Source of the DNA: Chloroflexota bacterium
GTDB lineage: Bacteria > Chloroflexota > Limnocylindria > Limnocylindrales > CSP1-4
Assembly (NCBI GenBank): GCA_004297395.1
Contig: SCUO01000093.1
Location: forward strand, 186,001-250,000
Direction: 5' to 3'
DNA length: 64,000 nucleotides
Positions 7,799 to 15,909 of the stretch are shown here, piece by piece; position 1 is the stretch's first letter, and each line of letters starts with the position of its first letter. The notes beneath the pieces were generated by a model, which saw only the letters and a program-made list of their open reading frames with translations, was not told the DNA's origin and did no database searches. A program made the position numbers and the translations under genes.

Positions 7799-9985
7799 TC
7801 AGCTGTGGCCGGGATCGCTGCCCGGCGTCCGGTCGACGCCGGCGCTGCCCGCCGGGATGGAGGGATGGCCGCCGCCGTCACCGGCGTGCGCCGCGGCCCG
7901 ATGGTGGTCGCCGGTCGGGGCGGGCAGATGGCCCGGCTCGAGGGTCGGCTGGGGGCCGTGGATCGAGCCGTCCAGGACGCCTCGCGCCACCGCCACGACG
8001 CGGTCCACGGTGAACCCGAATCGCTCGAAGATCGTGCCGGCCGGGGCGCTCGCCCCGAAGTGGTCGAGACCGACGATCGCGCCGCGATCGCCGACCCAGC
8101 GCTCCCAGCCGAGGGACACGCCGGCCTCCACGGCGACGCGCGCGGTGACGTCTCGCGGCAGCACCACCTCGCGGTAGGAGGCGTCCTGGGCCTCGAAGCG
8201 CTCCCAGCAGGGGAGGGACACGACCCGCGCGGCCACGCCGCTTGCCTCGAGCACCTCGCCCGCCTTGAACGCGAGCTGGAGCTCCGAGCCCGTCCCGATG
8301 AGGATGATCTCGGGCCGGCCACCCGACGCCTCGCGGAGGACATAGCCGCCGCGGCGGAGGCCCTCGCGGGCCAGCTCGGCCGTGCCCGCGAGCGTCGGCA
8401 GCTTCTGGCGCGTGAGCGCCAGCGCGACCGGGCCGGACGGGTCGTCGGGATGCCGCTCCGCGGCCAGGGCCCACGCCGCCGCGGCCTCGTTGGCGTCGCC
8501 GGGACGGACGAACCACAGGTTCGGGATCGCCCGCAGCGCGGCGTAGTGCTCGACCGGCTGGTGGGTCGGACCGTCCTCGCCCAGGCCCACCGAGTCGTGG
8601 GTCCAGACGTAGACGACATGGAGCCCACTCAGGGCCGCCAGCCGGACCGAGCCCCGCATGTAGTCGCTGAAAGTGAGGAACGTCCCGGCGAAGGGCAGGA
8701 ATCCGCCGTGGTAGGCGATCCCGTTGGCGACGCCGCCCATGGCGTGCTCTCGGACGCCGAAGCGGAGGTTCCGGCCGGCCTCGCCGGCCTGGAAGTCGCC
8801 GCCGCCCTTGACGTCGGTGAGGTTCGATTCGGACAGGTCGGCCGCGCCACCGAGGAGCTCGGGCAGGGTCGCCCCGAGGGCCTGGATCGCGTCCTGGCCG
8901 GCGTTGCGGGTCGCGACCTCGTCGCCGGCTGTGTACGTCTTCAGGGTCGCGTCCCAGGCATCGGGGAGCGCCCGCCGCAGGACCCGCCGCTTGAACTCGG
9001 CGGCGAGCTCGGGCTGCTCGGCCTTGTAGCGATCCCACGTCCCGTGCCAGGCCTCGTGAAGGGCCTCGCCGGCCGGGATCGCGGCTCGGAACAGGGCCAG
9101 GGCCTCGGGCGGCTCGGCGAACGTCTGGTCCGGATCCCAGCCGTAGGCTTCCTTCGCGAGCCGGACCTCGTCCGGGCCGAGCGGCGAGCCGTGGGCCTTC
9201 TGGGTGTCCTGCTTGTTGGGGCTGCCGAAGCCGATGTGGGTCCGAACGGCGACGATCGACGGCCGGTCGTCGGCCCGGGCGGCCTCGATGGCCCGGCTGA
9301 TCGCCTCGACGTCGTTGCCGTCCTCGACTCGCTGAACCTGCCAGCCGTAGGCCTCGAACCGGGCCAGGACGTCCTCCGACCAGGCCATGTCGGTCGGGCC
9401 GTCGAGCTGGATGTGGTTGTCGTCGTAGAGCACGACGAGCTTGCCGAGCCGGAGGTGGCCGGCGAGGCTCGCCGCCTCGGACGCGATGCCCTCCTGGAGG
9501 TCACCGTCGCTGGCGATCACGTACGTCCAGTGGTCGACGAGCTCGAGGCCTGGCCGGTTGAACTCGGCCGCCAGGCGGCGCTCGGCGATCGCCATCCCGA
9601 CGGCGTTCGTGAAGCCCTGGCCGAGCGGCCCGGTGGTCGCCTCGACGCCCGGGGTCAGTCCGTACTCCGGGTGGCCCGGCGTCTTCGAGCCCCACTGCCG
9701 GAACTGCTTCAGGTCGTCGAGCGAGACGTCGTAGCCGGTGAGGTGGAGGAGCGAGTAGAGGAGCATCGAGGCGTGCCCCGCCGACAGCACGAAGCGGTCG
9801 CGGTCTGGCCAGTGAGCGTGCGTGGGGGCATGGCGCAGGAAGCGCGTCCAGAGCGCGTAGGCCATCGGCGCCGCGCCCATCGGCGCACCCGGGTGGCCCG
9901 AGTTCGCCTTCTGGACGCCGTCGATCGAGAGCGTCCGGATCGTGTTGATCGCGAGAAGCTCGAGTTCCACGGAGGGAGGGTTCAT
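7799..9985 (-). CDS. tkt: Transketolase
   Basis: A 728-residue thiamin diphosphate enzyme moving two-carbon units between sugar phosphates. Seen: [18 protein letters not shown] near residue 28, [18 protein letters not shown] near 67, [14 protein letters not shown] near 117, the thiamin-diphosphate motif GDLQEG...N around 155-185, and the pyrimidine-binding region with [18 protein letters not shown] near 465. The family normally ends near [18 protein letters not shown]; here about 55 low-complexity His/Gly/Pro-rich residues follow. A TACGAT -10-like hexamer at 9998-9993 (minus) lies 7 nt upstream of the ATG, so the mRNA may be leaderless. Operon tkt-rpiB, divergent from psuK. Confidence 0.96.
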   Translation of the reverse strand: MNPPSVELELLAINTIRTLSIDGVQKANSGHPGAPMGAAPMAYALWTRFLRHAPTHAHWPDRDRFVLSAGHASMLLYSLLHLTGYDVSLDDLKQFRQWGSKTPGHPEYGLTPGVEATTGPLGQGFTNAVGMAIAERRLAAEFNRPGLELVDHWTYVIASDGDLQEGIASEAASLAGHLRLGKLVVLYDDNHIQLDGPTDMAWSEDVLARFEAYGWQVQRVEDGNDVEAISRAIEAARADDRPSIVAVRTHIGFGSPNKQDTQKAHGSPLGPDEVRLAKEAYGWDPDQTFAEPPEALALFRAAIPAGEALHEAWHGTWDRYKAEQPELAAEFKRRVLRRALPDAWDATLKTYTAGDEVATRNAGQDAIQALGATLPELLGGAADLSESNLTDVKGGGDFQAGEAGRNLRFGVREHAMGGVANGIAYHGGFLPFAGTFLTFSDYMRGSVRLAALSGLHVVYVWTHDSVGLGEDGPTHQPVEHYAALRAIPNLWFVRPGDANEAAAAWALAAERHPDDPSGPVALALTRQKLPTLAGTAELAREGLRRGGYVLREASGGRPEIILIGTGSELQLAFKAGEVLEASGVAARVVSLPCWERFEAQDASYREVVLPRDVTARVAVEAGVSLGWERWVGDRGAIVGLDHFGASAPAGTIFERFGFTVDRVVAVARGVLDGSIHGPQPTLEPGHLPAPTGDHHRAAAHAGDGGGHPSIPAGSAGVDRTPGSDPGHS

Positions 9986-9992
9986 CGCGAGG

Positions 9993-9998
9993 ATCGTA
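9993..9998 (-). promoter_or_regulatory. -10 hexamer of a probably leaderless tkt transcript
   Basis: On the minus strand the sequence is TACGAT, then 7 nt, then the tkt ATG. The spacing leaves no room for a ribosome-binding site if transcription starts about 7 nt after the -10. Confidence 0.5.
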
Positions 9999-10037
9999 CC
10001 GGTCGCGGCGTCCGGCCGCGCAGCCGGCGCGACCCGA

Positions 10038-10043
10038 TACCAT
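10038..10043 (+). promoter_or_regulatory. -10 hexamer of a probably leaderless psuK transcript
   Basis: TACCAT lies 6 nt upstream of GTG 10050. This supports GTG 10050 as the start of psuK. It faces the tkt -10 across a short divergent region. Confidence 0.5.
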
Positions 10044-10049
10044 CGCAGC

Positions 10050-10988
10050 GTGGCACCGTCGACCTCGAAGCCTCGCGTCCTCGTCCTCGGGGACCTCGTC
10101 CTCGACGTCGTCCTCTCGCCCGAGCGACCGATCGAGAGCGGAACCGACGTTCCCGGCACGGTCGGCATTCGCCAGGGTGGATCGGCCGCGAACACCGCTC
10201 GCTGGCTGGCCCGGCTCGGCATCGATACCCAGCTCGTCTGCGCCGTCGGGCGCGATGGCGCCGGGCGATCGCTCGTGGTCCAGGCCGGCAACGACGGGGT
10301 CCGCGTCCGGGCAGCCCGCGTCGCCGGCCAGCGGACGGGCCGGATCGGGGTCATCGTCGCGCCCGGTGGGGAGCGCTCGTTCGTGGCCGACCGTCGGGCG
10401 GCCCTGGCCCTGGCTCCGGACCACCTCCGGCCCGAGTGGTTCGCGCACCTGGACCTCATCCACGTCCCGGGCTACTCGCTCATGGGCGAGCCGATCGCGA
10501 CCACCGCCCGGACGGCGGTTCGGATGGCCCGATCCGGTGGGGCCCAGGTCTCCTGCGATCTCTCCTCGATCGGGCCGCTCCTGGCGCAGGGGCGGCGGGC
10601 GGCCCGCGAGCTCATCGCCTCGGTCGAGCCGGACATCCTGTTCGCCACCGAGACCGAGGCCCAGGCGTTCCTGGGCCGCCATGCCGCGGACGACCTGCTC
10701 GAGCACGCCGCGATCGTCGTCATCAAGCGTGGCGCCCGCGGAGCGCGGGTGCTGGCCCGAGAACCCGATGGCAGCGCCCTCCGCTTCGATGTCGCCACGG
10801 CCCACGTCAGCACCGTCGACACGACCGGCGCCGGGGATGCGTTCAGCGCCGGGTTCCTGGCCGGCTGGCTGACGTCCCGGGCGGCCGGCCGTACCATCCC
10901 CGATGCGCTCCATCGGGCCACCGTCGCAGGACATCGCGCCGCCGCCCGCCAGCTGGTCGTCACCAAGCAGGAGCTCCCACCCGGATGA
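10050..10988 (+). CDS. psuK: PfkB-family carbohydrate kinase, probable pseudouridine kinase
   Basis: A 312-residue ribokinase-family protein. The PfkB signatures are [17 protein letters not shown] near residue 36 and [17 protein letters not shown] near 253, whose GAGD aspartate is the catalytic base. It overlaps psuG by ATGA, and that pairing is the reason for calling it pseudouridine kinase, which phosphorylates pseudouridine to its 5'-monophosphate; from sequence alone another nucleoside or sugar substrate is possible. The start is set at GTG 10050 because a TACCAT hexamer sits 6 nt before it and upstream in-frame codons run back into tkt. Cytosolic. Confidence 0.85.
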   Translation: MAPSTSKPRVLVLGDLVLDVVLSPERPIESGTDVPGTVGIRQGGSAANTARWLARLGIDTQLVCAVGRDGAGRSLVVQAGNDGVRVRAARVAGQRTGRIGVIVAPGGERSFVADRRAALALAPDHLRPEWFAHLDLIHVPGYSLMGEPIATTARTAVRMARSGGAQVSCDLSSIGPLLAQGRRAARELIASVEPDILFATETEAQAFLGRHAADDLLEHAAIVVIKRGARGARVLAREPDGSALRFDVATAHVSTVDTTGAGDAFSAGFLAGWLTSRAAGRTIPDALHRATVAGHRAAARQLVVTKQELPPG

Positions 10989-11938
10989 TCGGATCCCTCG
11001 CCGACCGCCTGTCGATCAAGCCCGAGGTCGCCGCCGCGCTCAGGGCCGGCGGGCCGGTCGTGGCCCTCGAATCCACGCTCATCAGCCACGGCCTGCCCTA
11101 CCCGGCCAACGTCGAGGTCGCCCGCGCGTCCGAGGCGGCCGTCCGCGAAGCCGGGGCCGTCCCCGCCACGATCGCGATCCACGACGGGCGGCTCCTCGTC
11201 GGCCTGGACGACGCGGAGCTCGAGGCCCTGGCGACGGCGCCCGCCGACAGCGTTCTCAAGGCCTCCCGACCCAGCCTCTCGGCGGCGCTCACCAGGGACG
11301 GCTGGTCCGCCACCACGGTCTCGGCCACGATGATCGCCGCGCACGCCGCGGGGATCACCGTCTTCGCGACCGGCGGCATCGGCGGCGTCCACATGGGCGC
11401 CCTCGGTGGCCCCGGAGCGCTTGAGCCGCCGACGTTCGACATCTCGTCCGACCTCGAGGAGCTGGCCCGGACGCCGATGGTGGTGGTGTGCGCCGGCCCC
11501 AAGGCCATCCTCGACGTGCCCGCGACCCTCGAGGTCCTCGAGACCAGGGGTGTCCCGCTGGTGGCGGTTGGCCAGGCGGACCTGCCCGGCTTCACCGCCC
11601 GGTCGTCCGGCGTCCCGGCACCCTGGAGCGTCCCCGACGTCGCGGCCGCCGCGGGGCTGGCCGTCGCCCACCTGGCCCTCGGGCTCGGCGGCGCGATCGT
11701 GATCTGCGTCCCCGTCCCGGCGGACGTCGCGCTGCCCGACGAAATCGCCCGTCGCGTCGCGGAGCAGGCAGCCCGCGAGGCCGATGCCGCCGGGATCCAT
11801 GGGCCGGCGCTCACGCCCTGGCTGCTTGCCCGGATCGCCGCCATCACTGACGGCGCCTCCGTCCGGGCCAACACCGCCCTCATCGTCAACGACGCCCTGG
11901 TCGCGGGGCAGATCGCGGTCCGTCTGGCACGGGGCTGA
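10985..11938 (+). CDS. psuG: Pseudouridine-5'-phosphate glycosidase
   Basis: A 317-residue protein of the IndA/PsuG family, which reversibly splits pseudouridine 5'-phosphate into uracil and ribose 5-phosphate. Diagnostic are VALESTLISHGLPYP near residue 24, KASRPSLSAAL near 90, and FATGGIGGVHMGA near 127. ATGA overlap with the kinase gene indicates translational coupling. The product ribose 5-phosphate is the substrate of RpiB and transketolase, encoded divergently 1 kb away, so the pair plausibly feeds modified-nucleoside carbon into the pentose phosphate pathway. A hairpin at 11951-11981 follows. Confidence 0.95.
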   Translation: MIGSLADRLSIKPEVAAALRAGGPVVALESTLISHGLPYPANVEVARASEAAVREAGAVPATIAIHDGRLLVGLDDAELEALATAPADSVLKASRPSLSAALTRDGWSATTVSATMIAAHAAGITVFATGGIGGVHMGALGGPGALEPPTFDISSDLEELARTPMVVVCAGPKAILDVPATLEVLETRGVPLVAVGQADLPGFTARSSGVPAPWSVPDVAAAAGLAVAHLALGLGGAIVICVPVPADVALPDEIARRVAEQAAREADAAGIHGPALTPWLLARIAAITDGASVRANTALIVNDALVAGQIAVRLARG

Positions 11939-11950
11939 TTCGCCGGGCGA

Positions 11951-11981
11951 AACCCCCGCGGCGGGATGGTCGGCGGGGGTT
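11951..11981 (+). terminator. Hairpin after psuG
   Basis: Perfect 9-bp arms AACCCCCGC (11951-11959) and GCGGGGGTT (11973-11981) with a 13-nt loop, 12 nt after the psuG stop. Only two T bases follow the stem. Confidence 0.5.
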
Positions 11982-11991
11982 GGCCCGTGCC

Positions 11992-12020
11992 TTGCTGGCC
12001 ACGGGGGCGATGGCTACACT
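11992..12020 (+). promoter_or_regulatory. Sigma-70-type promoter for the 176-residue duplicated-domain protein
   Basis: TTGCTG (11992-11997), a 17-nt spacer and TACACT (12015-12020). Transcription would start near 12027, leaving a leader of about 38 nt with a CAGGGAG ribosome-binding site before ATG 12065. Confidence 0.6.
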
Positions 12021-12064
12021 CGGGCCGCCGGTCCACGTCCGGCGCAGGCGTCCAGGGAGAGCCG

Positions 12065-12595
12065 ATGCGGATCTACGACGGCAGCCCCCGCCAGGACTTC
12101 GAGGAGGTCCTCCGGTCCATCGGGGCATACCTGGACCAGCGGGGCATGAAGGACGTGCTGGTCATGGAGGCGCCGGACGGCTTCATCGTCCAGGCCCTCG
12201 CCCACACCGGCGCGACGACGAGCGCGTGGTCGGAATCGATGGGCCAGGTCGAGAAGGAGACGATGACCTTCGCCGACGAGGACATCGCCCGATTCATGGA
12301 TGAGGCGATCGCCCATCGGGGCCAGGGTGGGCACGATCCGCTGCCCGGCGCCGGCGACTACGAGCACGCCTTCCGGGTGATCGGCCGCTACATCGACGAG
12401 CAGCACCCCAAGGACGTCTTCTTCTTCGAGCAGGACGGCGCGTTCGTGCTGCGGCTCCATCACGTGACGCAATCCGGCTCACGGCATATGCTCGCCGAGT
12501 TCACCCGCGACGACATCGCGTCGCTCGTGTCGAAGGGACCAACGTTGCGCACCCCCGCCAAGGACGCCGGACCGCAGGGCGCGGCCCAGGCCTGA
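12065..12595 (+). CDS. Uncharacterised protein with an internal duplication
   Basis: A 176-residue soluble protein with no signal peptide or membrane segment, not assigned to a family here. It is an internal repeat: residues about 8-40 (DFEEVLRSIGAYLDQRGMKD, then VLVMEAPDGFIVQ) match residues about 97-130 (YEHAFRVIGRYIDEQHPKD, then VFFFEQDGAFVLRL), so each half predicts an alpha helix followed by a beta hairpin. The tail from residue 155 is proline/alanine rich. The start is ATG 12065, with an AGGGAG site 5-10 nt upstream and a good promoter. It is followed after 25 nt by a small membrane protein, likely in the same transcript. Confidence 0.75.
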   Translation: MRIYDGSPRQDFEEVLRSIGAYLDQRGMKDVLVMEAPDGFIVQALAHTGATTSAWSESMGQVEKETMTFADEDIARFMDEAIAHRGQGGHDPLPGAGDYEHAFRVIGRYIDEQHPKDVFFFEQDGAFVLRLHHVTQSGSRHMLAEFTRDDIASLVSKGPTLRTPAKDAGPQGAAQA

Positions 12596-12620
12596 CCCAC
12601 CGCCAAGAGGAGGCGCCCCG

Positions 12621-12776
12621 ATGCGTGCACTCAAGACCGTCGCCGTTGCGCTGGGGATCACCCTCGGCGCCCTCATCGTCATCCCGCTCATCGTCCTGGC
12701 CGGGCTGTTCGTCTGGCTGAAGCTGACCGAGGAAGCGGACGAGGAGTCGCTCGAGCTCGACCGGGAAGACGCCTGA
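12621..12776 (+). CDS. Small single-span membrane protein (51 aa)
   Basis: ATG 12621 follows an AGAGGAGG ribosome-binding site. The 51-residue product is a short basic N-terminus, one hydrophobic helix at about residues 7-32 (rich in V, A, L, I and G), then an acidic tail with many E and D residues. It is 25 nt downstream of the duplicated-domain gene. Function unknown; the strong Shine-Dalgarno and charge layout (N-in, acidic tail out or free in the membrane) support a real gene. Confidence 0.65.
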   Translation: MRALKTVAVALGITLGALIVIPLIVLAGLFVWLKLTEEADEESLELDREDA

Positions 12777-12807
12777 TCGACCCCGACCGCTCTCCCATCG
12801 CGGCCGA

Positions 12808-12835
12808 GACGCCCGCCGGACATCCGGCGGGCGTC
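12808..12835 (+). terminator. Perfect 13-bp hairpin
   Basis: Arms GACGCCCGCCGGA (12808-12820) and TCCGGCGGGCGTC (12823-12835) around a 2-nt CA spacer (the innermost pairs would open into a loop). It lies 31 nt after the small membrane protein stop and just before the EamA start. No T-tract follows. Confidence 0.5.
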
Positions 12836-12838
12836 GGA

Positions 12839-13792
12839 GTGTCCGCCGCAGGCCGCGGCGGGGGCGCCGGCTGGCGATCGAGCCACCGGGTCGCAGAGGG
12901 CGCGGTGCTGCTCGTGGTCGTTTCCTGGGCGGCCAACTTCATTGTCGTCAAGGCGGCCAACCAGGAGATCCCGCCGATCGCCTTCGCGTTCATCCGCGTT
13001 GCCTCAGGCGCGGCGCTCCTCCTCGTCCTGCTCCGCTGGCGCGAGGGATCGGTATGGATGCACCGCCACGATGTCGTCCCCATCCTCGTCCTCGGGGCGG
13101 TCGGGTTCGGCGGCTACCAGATCCTGTGGGCGACGGCCCTCCAGTCCATCCCGGCCGGCGACTCGGCCTTCCTGATCGCTGCCACGCCGGTCATGACCGC
13201 GCTCCTCGCGGGCTGGGCCGGCTCGGACACGCTGACCGCCCGGAGGCTCGTGGGCGCGCTCATCTCGTTCGTCGGGGTCGGGATCGTCGTCGCGGGTGGC
13301 CCGGGGCTGGGGCTCGCGGCGTCGCTCGTCGGCGACGCCCTGACCCTCGTCGCGGCCGCCTGCTGGGCGGTCTACACGTCGTTCGGCGCGCCGATCCTCG
13401 CCTCGCACTCGCCGCTCCGGACGACGGCCTGGGCGATGGTCGGCGGGTCGATCGTCCTCGCCCCGCTCGGGCTGGTCCAGGCCGCCGGAGCGGACTGGGG
13501 CGCGGTCAGCGCCGGCGCGTGGGGAGGGCTCGTCTACTCGGCGATCATCCCGGCCGGCCTCGCCAACGTCGCCGTGTTCCACGCCATCAGGCTCCTCGGC
13601 CCGACCCGGATCACGGCCCTCCAGTTCCTGGTTCCGTTCATCGCCGTGCTCCTGGGCGCTGCCTTCCTCCATGAGGCGATCCAGCCGGCCCAGCTTGCCG
13701 GCGGCGCGGTGATCATCCTCGGCGTTGCGATCACCCGGGCGTTCACGGTCGGCGGGCTGACCGCACGGATCCGGGGCTGGTGGCTGGCATGA
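12839..13792 (+). CDS. EamA/DMT-family exporter
   Basis: A 317-residue polytopic membrane protein with about ten hydrophobic segments arranged as two EamA repeats. Repeat one begins VVVSWAANFIVVKAANQEIPP and contains FAFIRVASGAALLLVLL; repeat two begins near LTLVAAACWAVYTSFGAPIL. The drug/metabolite transporter superfamily exports amino acids or other small molecules; no substrate can be read here. GTG 12839 is four bases after a strong hairpin and has no clear ribosome-binding site; GTG 12904 would also keep the first helix, so the start is uncertain. The stop overlaps the next gene by ATGA. Confidence 0.85.
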   Translation: MSAAGRGGGAGWRSSHRVAEGAVLLVVVSWAANFIVVKAANQEIPPIAFAFIRVASGAALLLVLLRWREGSVWMHRHDVVPILVLGAVGFGGYQILWATALQSIPAGDSAFLIAATPVMTALLAGWAGSDTLTARRLVGALISFVGVGIVVAGGPGLGLAASLVGDALTLVAAACWAVYTSFGAPILASHSPLRTTAWAMVGGSIVLAPLGLVQAAGADWGAVSAGAWGGLVYSAIIPAGLANVAVFHAIRLLGPTRITALQFLVPFIAVLLGAAFLHEAIQPAQLAGGAVIILGVAITRAFTVGGLTARIRGWWLA

Positions 13793-14616
13793 GCGACGCC
13801 TCAACCACGTCCGGACCCGGTCCCGCCGCCCCGCCGCCGCCGGCTCTCCTGCCCGGCTCGCCGCCCATCGCGATCCTCGCCGACTACGACGGGACGATCG
13901 CCCTGACCGACGTCTCGGATGCCCTCATGGCCGAGTTCGTGACCGAGGAGTGGGAAGCCAAGGCCGCCGAATACGACGCCGGCCTGGCCGGCTCGCGTCG
14001 GATCATGGAGTGGGAGGTCGGGCTCATCACGACGCCGCCCGAGGCGCTGCATTCGCTCGCCGCCGCCCAGCCCCACGACCCCGGGTTCGCGCCGTTCGTG
14101 CGGCGGGCCCGGGCGGCCGGCATCCCGGTCGAGGTCGTGAGCGACGGCTTCGGCTTCTTCATCCCGGCGGCCCTGGCCTCGCTCGGGGTGGGCGACGTGC
14201 CCGTGGTCACGGCCACGACCTCGTTCCCGCCGGAGGCGCGGCCGCGGATCGACTTCCCGAACGGCCATCCTCGCTGCTTCGTGTGCGGCACCTGCAAGCG
14301 GGCGCGGGTGCTGGCCCACCAGGCCGCCGGGCGGGCGGTGGTGTTCATCGGCGACGGGTACTCCGACAGGTACGCGGCCGGCCACGCCGACCTCGTCTTC
14401 GCGAAGCACGCCCTCCTCCGGCTGTGCGCCGAGAACGGCTGGCCCTTCCGGCGCTGGACCGAGTTCCTCGAGATCGATGCCTGGCTGGCCCTGGTCATCG
14501 ATGCCTGGCGGGCGGACGCGGATTCGCCGCTCGTGCCGCGTCCTGCCTCAAAGGCGCTCTACTGCGGCCCCGAGGTCTGGGGCGAGGGCCGCTGGGATCC
14601 GTTGGGTTCCCGCTGA
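13789..14616 (+). CDS. HAD-family phosphatase, MtnX/SerB-like (HAD-IB)
   Basis: A 275-residue haloacid-dehalogenase hydrolase. Motif I is ADYDGTIALTD (nucleophile and acid/base aspartates) near residue 30, motif II VVSDGFGFF near 117, motif III around GTCKRARV, and motif IV FIGDGYSDRYAAGHADLVFA near 188. The layout resembles MtnX and phosphoserine-phosphatase-like enzymes; the substrate is not known. The proline-rich first 25 residues are variable. It starts at ATG 13789, overlapping the EamA stop, so the two are translationally coupled. A UUCG-loop hairpin follows the stop immediately. Confidence 0.85.
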   Translation: MSDASTTSGPGPAAPPPPALLPGSPPIAILADYDGTIALTDVSDALMAEFVTEEWEAKAAEYDAGLAGSRRIMEWEVGLITTPPEALHSLAAAQPHDPGFAPFVRRARAAGIPVEVVSDGFGFFIPAALASLGVGDVPVVTATTSFPPEARPRIDFPNGHPRCFVCGTCKRARVLAHQAAGRAVVFIGDGYSDRYAAGHADLVFAKHALLRLCAENGWPFRRWTEFLEIDAWLALVIDAWRADADSPLVPRPASKALYCGPEVWGEGRWDPLGSR

Positions 14617-14617
14617 C

Positions 14618-14635
14618 GCCGGAGTTCGCTCCGGC
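14618..14635. terminator. UUCG-tetraloop hairpin between convergent genes
   Basis: GCCGGAG (14618-14624), TTCG loop, CTCCGGC (14629-14635): a perfect 7-bp stem with the very stable UUCG loop, located between the HAD phosphatase stop and the nitroreductase stop. No T-tract. Confidence 0.6.
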
Positions 14636-14645
14636 CTGACCGCCC

Positions 14646-15236
14646 TCACCAGCGCTCCCAGCGCGCGAAGTCCTCGAACGGCAGCCAGCCGCGCTTGAGC
14701 GAGGGCGATCGGACGTCCGGCAGCGGCCGCCCCACCGGGATCACCCCGATCGGATGGAACTCGTCGGGCAGGCCGAGCAGCGCCTTGAGGGCCGGTACGT
14801 CCTGGGGTCCGGCGAAACCCGCGGCCAGCCCGGCATCGTGGGCGGCGAGCATGACGACCATCGAGGTCTTGCCGATGTCGACCCACCAGTAGGGCGTGGG
14901 CCAGTCGATCTCCTCGCCCCGTTCGTCGAGCTTGTCCGGCTCCCGGTAGCGACGGTGATAGATCTCCTCGCTGACGCACGGGATGAACTGGGCAGCGCAC
15001 TCGCTGATCCAGCTGCCCATGCCCAGGTCGGCGTAGAACGGCTCACCGCAGGTCTCGGCGACACGCCGGCGCTGGTCCGGGTCGGTCACGATGACGAGCC
15101 GCTGACCCTGCGAGAACCCGGCCGACGGCACGTGCTGGGCCAGCCTCGCGATCTTCTCGAGGACCTCGCGCTCGACCGGGGTGTCCTCGAACCGGCGCAC
15201 CGTCCGGCGCTTCATGACGAGCTCGGCGAAGTCCAT
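14646..15236 (-). CDS. Nitroreductase family protein
   Basis: A 196-residue FMN-dependent nitroreductase-like oxidoreductase. The N-terminal MKRRTVRRFEDTPVEREVLE is the usual FMN phosphate-binding segment (RRSxRxF), followed by AQHVPSAGFSQGQRLVIVTD and a C-terminal HPIGVIPVGRP that resembles the family's PIGY motif. Members reduce nitro compounds, quinones or flavins with NAD(P)H; no substrate is evident. The ATG at 15236 follows an AAGGAGG ribosome-binding site. Single gene, divergent from the first ECF sigma operon. Confidence 0.9.
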   Translation of the reverse strand: MDFAELVMKRRTVRRFEDTPVEREVLEKIARLAQHVPSAGFSQGQRLVIVTDPDQRRRVAETCGEPFYADLGMGSWISECAAQFIPCVSEEIYHRRYREPDKLDERGEEIDWPTPYWWVDIGKTSMVVMLAAHDAGLAAGFAGPQDVPALKALLGLPDEFHPIGVIPVGRPLPDVRSPSLKRGWLPFEDFARWERW

Positions 15237-15357
15237 GGTCCCTCCTTGTGGGCCGATCCTGACATGAACCGCGGACCCAGAATGAAAGACAACGCCCCGC
15301 TGGTCCACAGATAGGTGGGAGCCCCGCAGGGGCCGGCACGGGAGCTGATCGGCGGCG

Positions 15358-15909
15358 ATGAACGCGGCACTGGTGGAGCGGGCGCAAGGAGGCGACCGGG
15401 ATGCGTACGAGCTGCTGGCTCGTGGCGCCGCCCGCCGCCTTTTCCTCGTCGCCAGCCGCATCCTCCGGGACAGCGACGCGGCCGAGGATGCTGTCCAGCA
15501 GACGCTCGTGGCCATCTGGCAGGACCTCCCGAGCCTTCGCGATCCAGAGCGCTTCGATGCCTGGAGCTACCGGATGGTCGTCCGCCACTGCCGCTCAGAG
15601 GGTCGCCGGCACAGACGCCTCGGCGTCCGCGTCATCGACCTCAGCGACGACATGGCCACCGCCCGCGACGAGATCGGCGAGATCGCCACGCGCGACCAGC
15701 TCGGCCGTGCCTTCGATGCCCTGAGCCTCGAGCACCGGACGGTCGTGGTCCTCCACCACCTCGCCGGCCTGGCCCTCGGCGAGATCGCCGAGATCCTCGA
15801 CCTTCCCTACGGAACCGTGGGCTCGCGTCTTCACCACGCGATGCGCGCCATGCGCGCCTCCCTCGAGGCATCCGAGCGGGTCGTGGCCCGCGGGAGGCAG
15901 CCGGCATGA
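15358..15909 (+). CDS. ECF sigma factor (module 1)
   Basis: A 183-residue RNA polymerase sigma factor with only regions 2 and 4. Region 2 contains DAYELLARGAARRLFLVASRILRDSDAAEDAVQQTL; region 4 contains LSLEHRTVVVLHHLAGLALGEIAEILDLPYGTVGSRLHHA, a helix-turn-helix recognising the -35. It ends ATGA with the downstream membrane-anchored kelch protein, the usual arrangement of a sigma factor with its regulator. ATG 15358 is used; a GGGAG lies about 15 nt upstream. Target promoters cannot be read from the window. Confidence 0.95.
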   Translation: MNAALVERAQGGDRDAYELLARGAARRLFLVASRILRDSDAAEDAVQQTLVAIWQDLPSLRDPERFDAWSYRMVVRHCRSEGRRHRRLGVRVIDLSDDMATARDEIGEIATRDQLGRAFDALSLEHRTVVVLHHLAGLALGEIAEILDLPYGTVGSRLHHAMRAMRASLEASERVVARGRQPA

